Assembly (NCBI GenBank): GCA_022566435.1
Contig: JADFIX010000006.1
Span: 1 to 15,429, forward strand
Reading direction: 5' to 3'
Source of the DNA: Planctomycetota bacterium
GTDB taxonomy: Bacteria; Planctomycetota; Phycisphaerae; UBA1845
DNA: 15,429 bases
The notes beneath the pieces are model-generated. The model was not told where the DNA came from, searched no databases, and saw only the letters and a list, made by a program, of their open reading frames with translations. Of the stretch, positions 14,493 to 15,429 are shown one piece after another; position 1 is the first letter of the stretch, and every line of letters starts with the position of its first letter. The position numbers and the translations under genes were made by a program.

Positions 14493-15374
14493 TTAGGCCT
14501 CCTTCTCGCTGGGAGAGGCTTCGTTGGTTATGCCGAGCAATTCCCGGATCTGGGGGTGCATGACTTCGCCGTCGCGGGTCAGCAACGTGCCGGCATGGAT
14601 TTCGTTTTCCATATCGATCGCCAGCTGACCGTCTTTGGTCAGTTCTTTCAGGAAATTCGTACAGTTCTTGGCGAACATCTGACTGGCGTGGAAGGGCACG
14701 GTGCTGGGCAGGTCGGCCGGCCCAAGAATCGTCACCCCGTGTTTGACCACGGTCTTGTCCAGTTCGGTCAGCTCGCAATTGCCGCCGCGCTCCGCCGCCA
14801 AATCCACGATCACCGAACCGGGCATCATGCCCTTGACCATGTCGGCCGTGACGATCACCGGCGACTTTCTTCCCGGAATCGCCGCCGTGGTGACGACGAT
14901 GTGGCTCTCGGCCACCACCCTGGTCATCAATTCGCGTTGTTTCTTCAGGAATTCCTCGCCCATGTCCTTGGCGTAGCCACCCTTGTCCTGAGCGTCTCCG
15001 GCGTCCAATTCCATCTCGACGAACTTGGCGCCGAGGCTTTCGATCTGCTCTTTCACTTCCGCACGTACGTCGTAAGCGTGCACGATCGCGCCTAGGCGCT
15101 TCGCGGTGGCGATCGCCTGCAACCCCGCGACGCCCGCACCTACGATCAAGACGTGCGCCGGGCGGACCGTTCCGGCGGCCGTCATGAACATTGGGAACAT
15201 ACGCGGCGCCACCTCCGCCGCGACCAGCACGGCCTGGGTCGCAGCGCCCTGGTCCGAGCGATTCGACTGACTGTTCTTCCGCAGGCGTGTGCTCGGTGAC
15301 CTCCGGCTCGATGATCTCGGGGACGTCCTCGGTGTACCGCGTTCGTGTGCGGTTACAACGTTGCAGCGCCCCAC
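14493..15374 (-). CDS. pntAA: NAD(P) transhydrogenase subunit alpha, part 1, 5'-truncated and chimeric
   Basis: The family match covers only the second half of the NAD(H)-binding domain dI. It begins at AVLVAAEVAPRMFPMFMTAA (about 15233) and includes the NAD-binding VLIVGAGVAGLQAIATAKRL, then YDVRAEVKEQIESLGAKF, then VIVDLAAERGGNCELTELDK. The full subunit is about 380 residues; roughly the first 130-140 are missing, including the Arg-Gln-Asp loop needed for hydride transfer. The frame stays open to a GTG at 15374, but residues 1-47 (MGRCNVVTAHERG onward) match nothing in PntAA and are read out of frame from an IS66 zinc-finger segment. A stop lies just upstream in this frame. As given, the product should be inactive, even though pntAB and pntB are intact. 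The cause is either insertion/deletion involving an IS66 element or an assembly join. Confidence 0.85.
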   Translation of the reverse strand: MGRCNVVTAHERGTPRTSPRSSSRRSPSTRLRKNSQSNRSDQGAATQAVLVAAEVAPRMFPMFMTAAGTVRPAHVLIVGAGVAGLQAIATAKRLGAIVHAYDVRAEVKEQIESLGAKFVEMELDAGDAQDKGGYAKDMGEEFLKKQRELMTRVVAESHIVVTTAAIPGRKSPVIVTADMVKGMMPGSVIVDLAAERGGNCELTELDKTVVKHGVTILGPADLPSTVPFHASQMFAKNCTNFLKELTKDGQLAIDMENEIHAGTLLTRDGEVMHPQIRELLGITNEASPSEKEA

Positions 15375-15429
15375 CGCAACAGGGACAGCGTTTCAGGCGG
15401 TGCGTCTCACGCCGGTCGATCTTGACCGG
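15286..15429 (-). mobile_element. IS66-family transposase fragment (zinc-finger region), runs off right edge
   Basis: In a minus-strand frame different from pntAA, positions 15429-15286 encode IDRRETHRLKRCPCCGGALQ, then RCNRTRTRYTEDVPEIIEPE and VTEHT. This is the zinc-binding segment of IS66 transposases (CPxCGGxL, then R.R...D.P....P.VTEHT), whose next residues should be I-x-R-x-x-C-x-x-C. Here the match stops at VTEHT. The transposase start would lie beyond the right edge, and its catalytic DDE part is absent. No IS66 terminal inverted repeat is seen at the junction, so the element is truncated rather than cleanly inserted. Confidence 0.75.

Overview
This window looks like chromosome from an uncultured, GC-rich Planctomycetota-like bacterium. 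That is an inference. It rests on a secreted protein with cysteine-rich 31-residue repeats and a D-x-D-G-D dockerin-like tail (8893-10722), a membrane-anchored sulfatase-fold protein, periplasmic thiol-redox domains and a REP-associated transposase. No rRNA, convincing tRNA or CRISPR is visible.

Layout, left to right. Positions 1-1330 hold an unrecognised gene leaving the left edge on the minus strand and a divergent thymidylate-kinase-like P-loop kinase closed by a clear intrinsic terminator. Positions 1329-4511 hold a DUF418/YeiB membrane protein (minus) and a divergent secreted M20 metallopeptidase (plus). Positions 4531-7341 hold a RAYT transposase and a polytopic sulfatase-fold protein, both minus. 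Positions 7342-7638 are non-coding but rich in small hairpins. Positions 7639-8860 hold a divergent pair: an 87-residue small protein and a SMUG1-type uracil-DNA glycosylase. Positions 8893-10722 encode the Cys-rich repeat protein. Positions 10723-11226 are mostly non-coding but contain an orphan open frame that may be a gene remnant.

The most notable locus is 11227-12714. A signal peptide and TlpA/thioredoxin domain run into an in-frame TGA placed exactly where the first cysteine of the CxxC motif should be (SWU-AG-C). The same frame then continues for 419 codons through TPR-like helices and a DsbD-N-like domain with its own C-x6-C pair. A 7-bp hairpin with a GU-containing 5-nt loop lies 16 nt after the TGA, as a bacterial SECIS element should. 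I read this as one 495-residue selenoprotein rather than two broken genes. The fusion of a UxxC thioredoxin to a DsbD-N-like partner suggests a self-contained extracytoplasmic thiol/selenol relay.

The right end (12735-15429, minus) is a proton-translocating transhydrogenase operon, pntAA-pntAB-pntB. The 5' half of pntAA is missing. It is replaced by a piece of an IS66-family transposase zinc finger, giving a chimeric junction near 15233-15286 that is either a real rearrangement or an assembly join.
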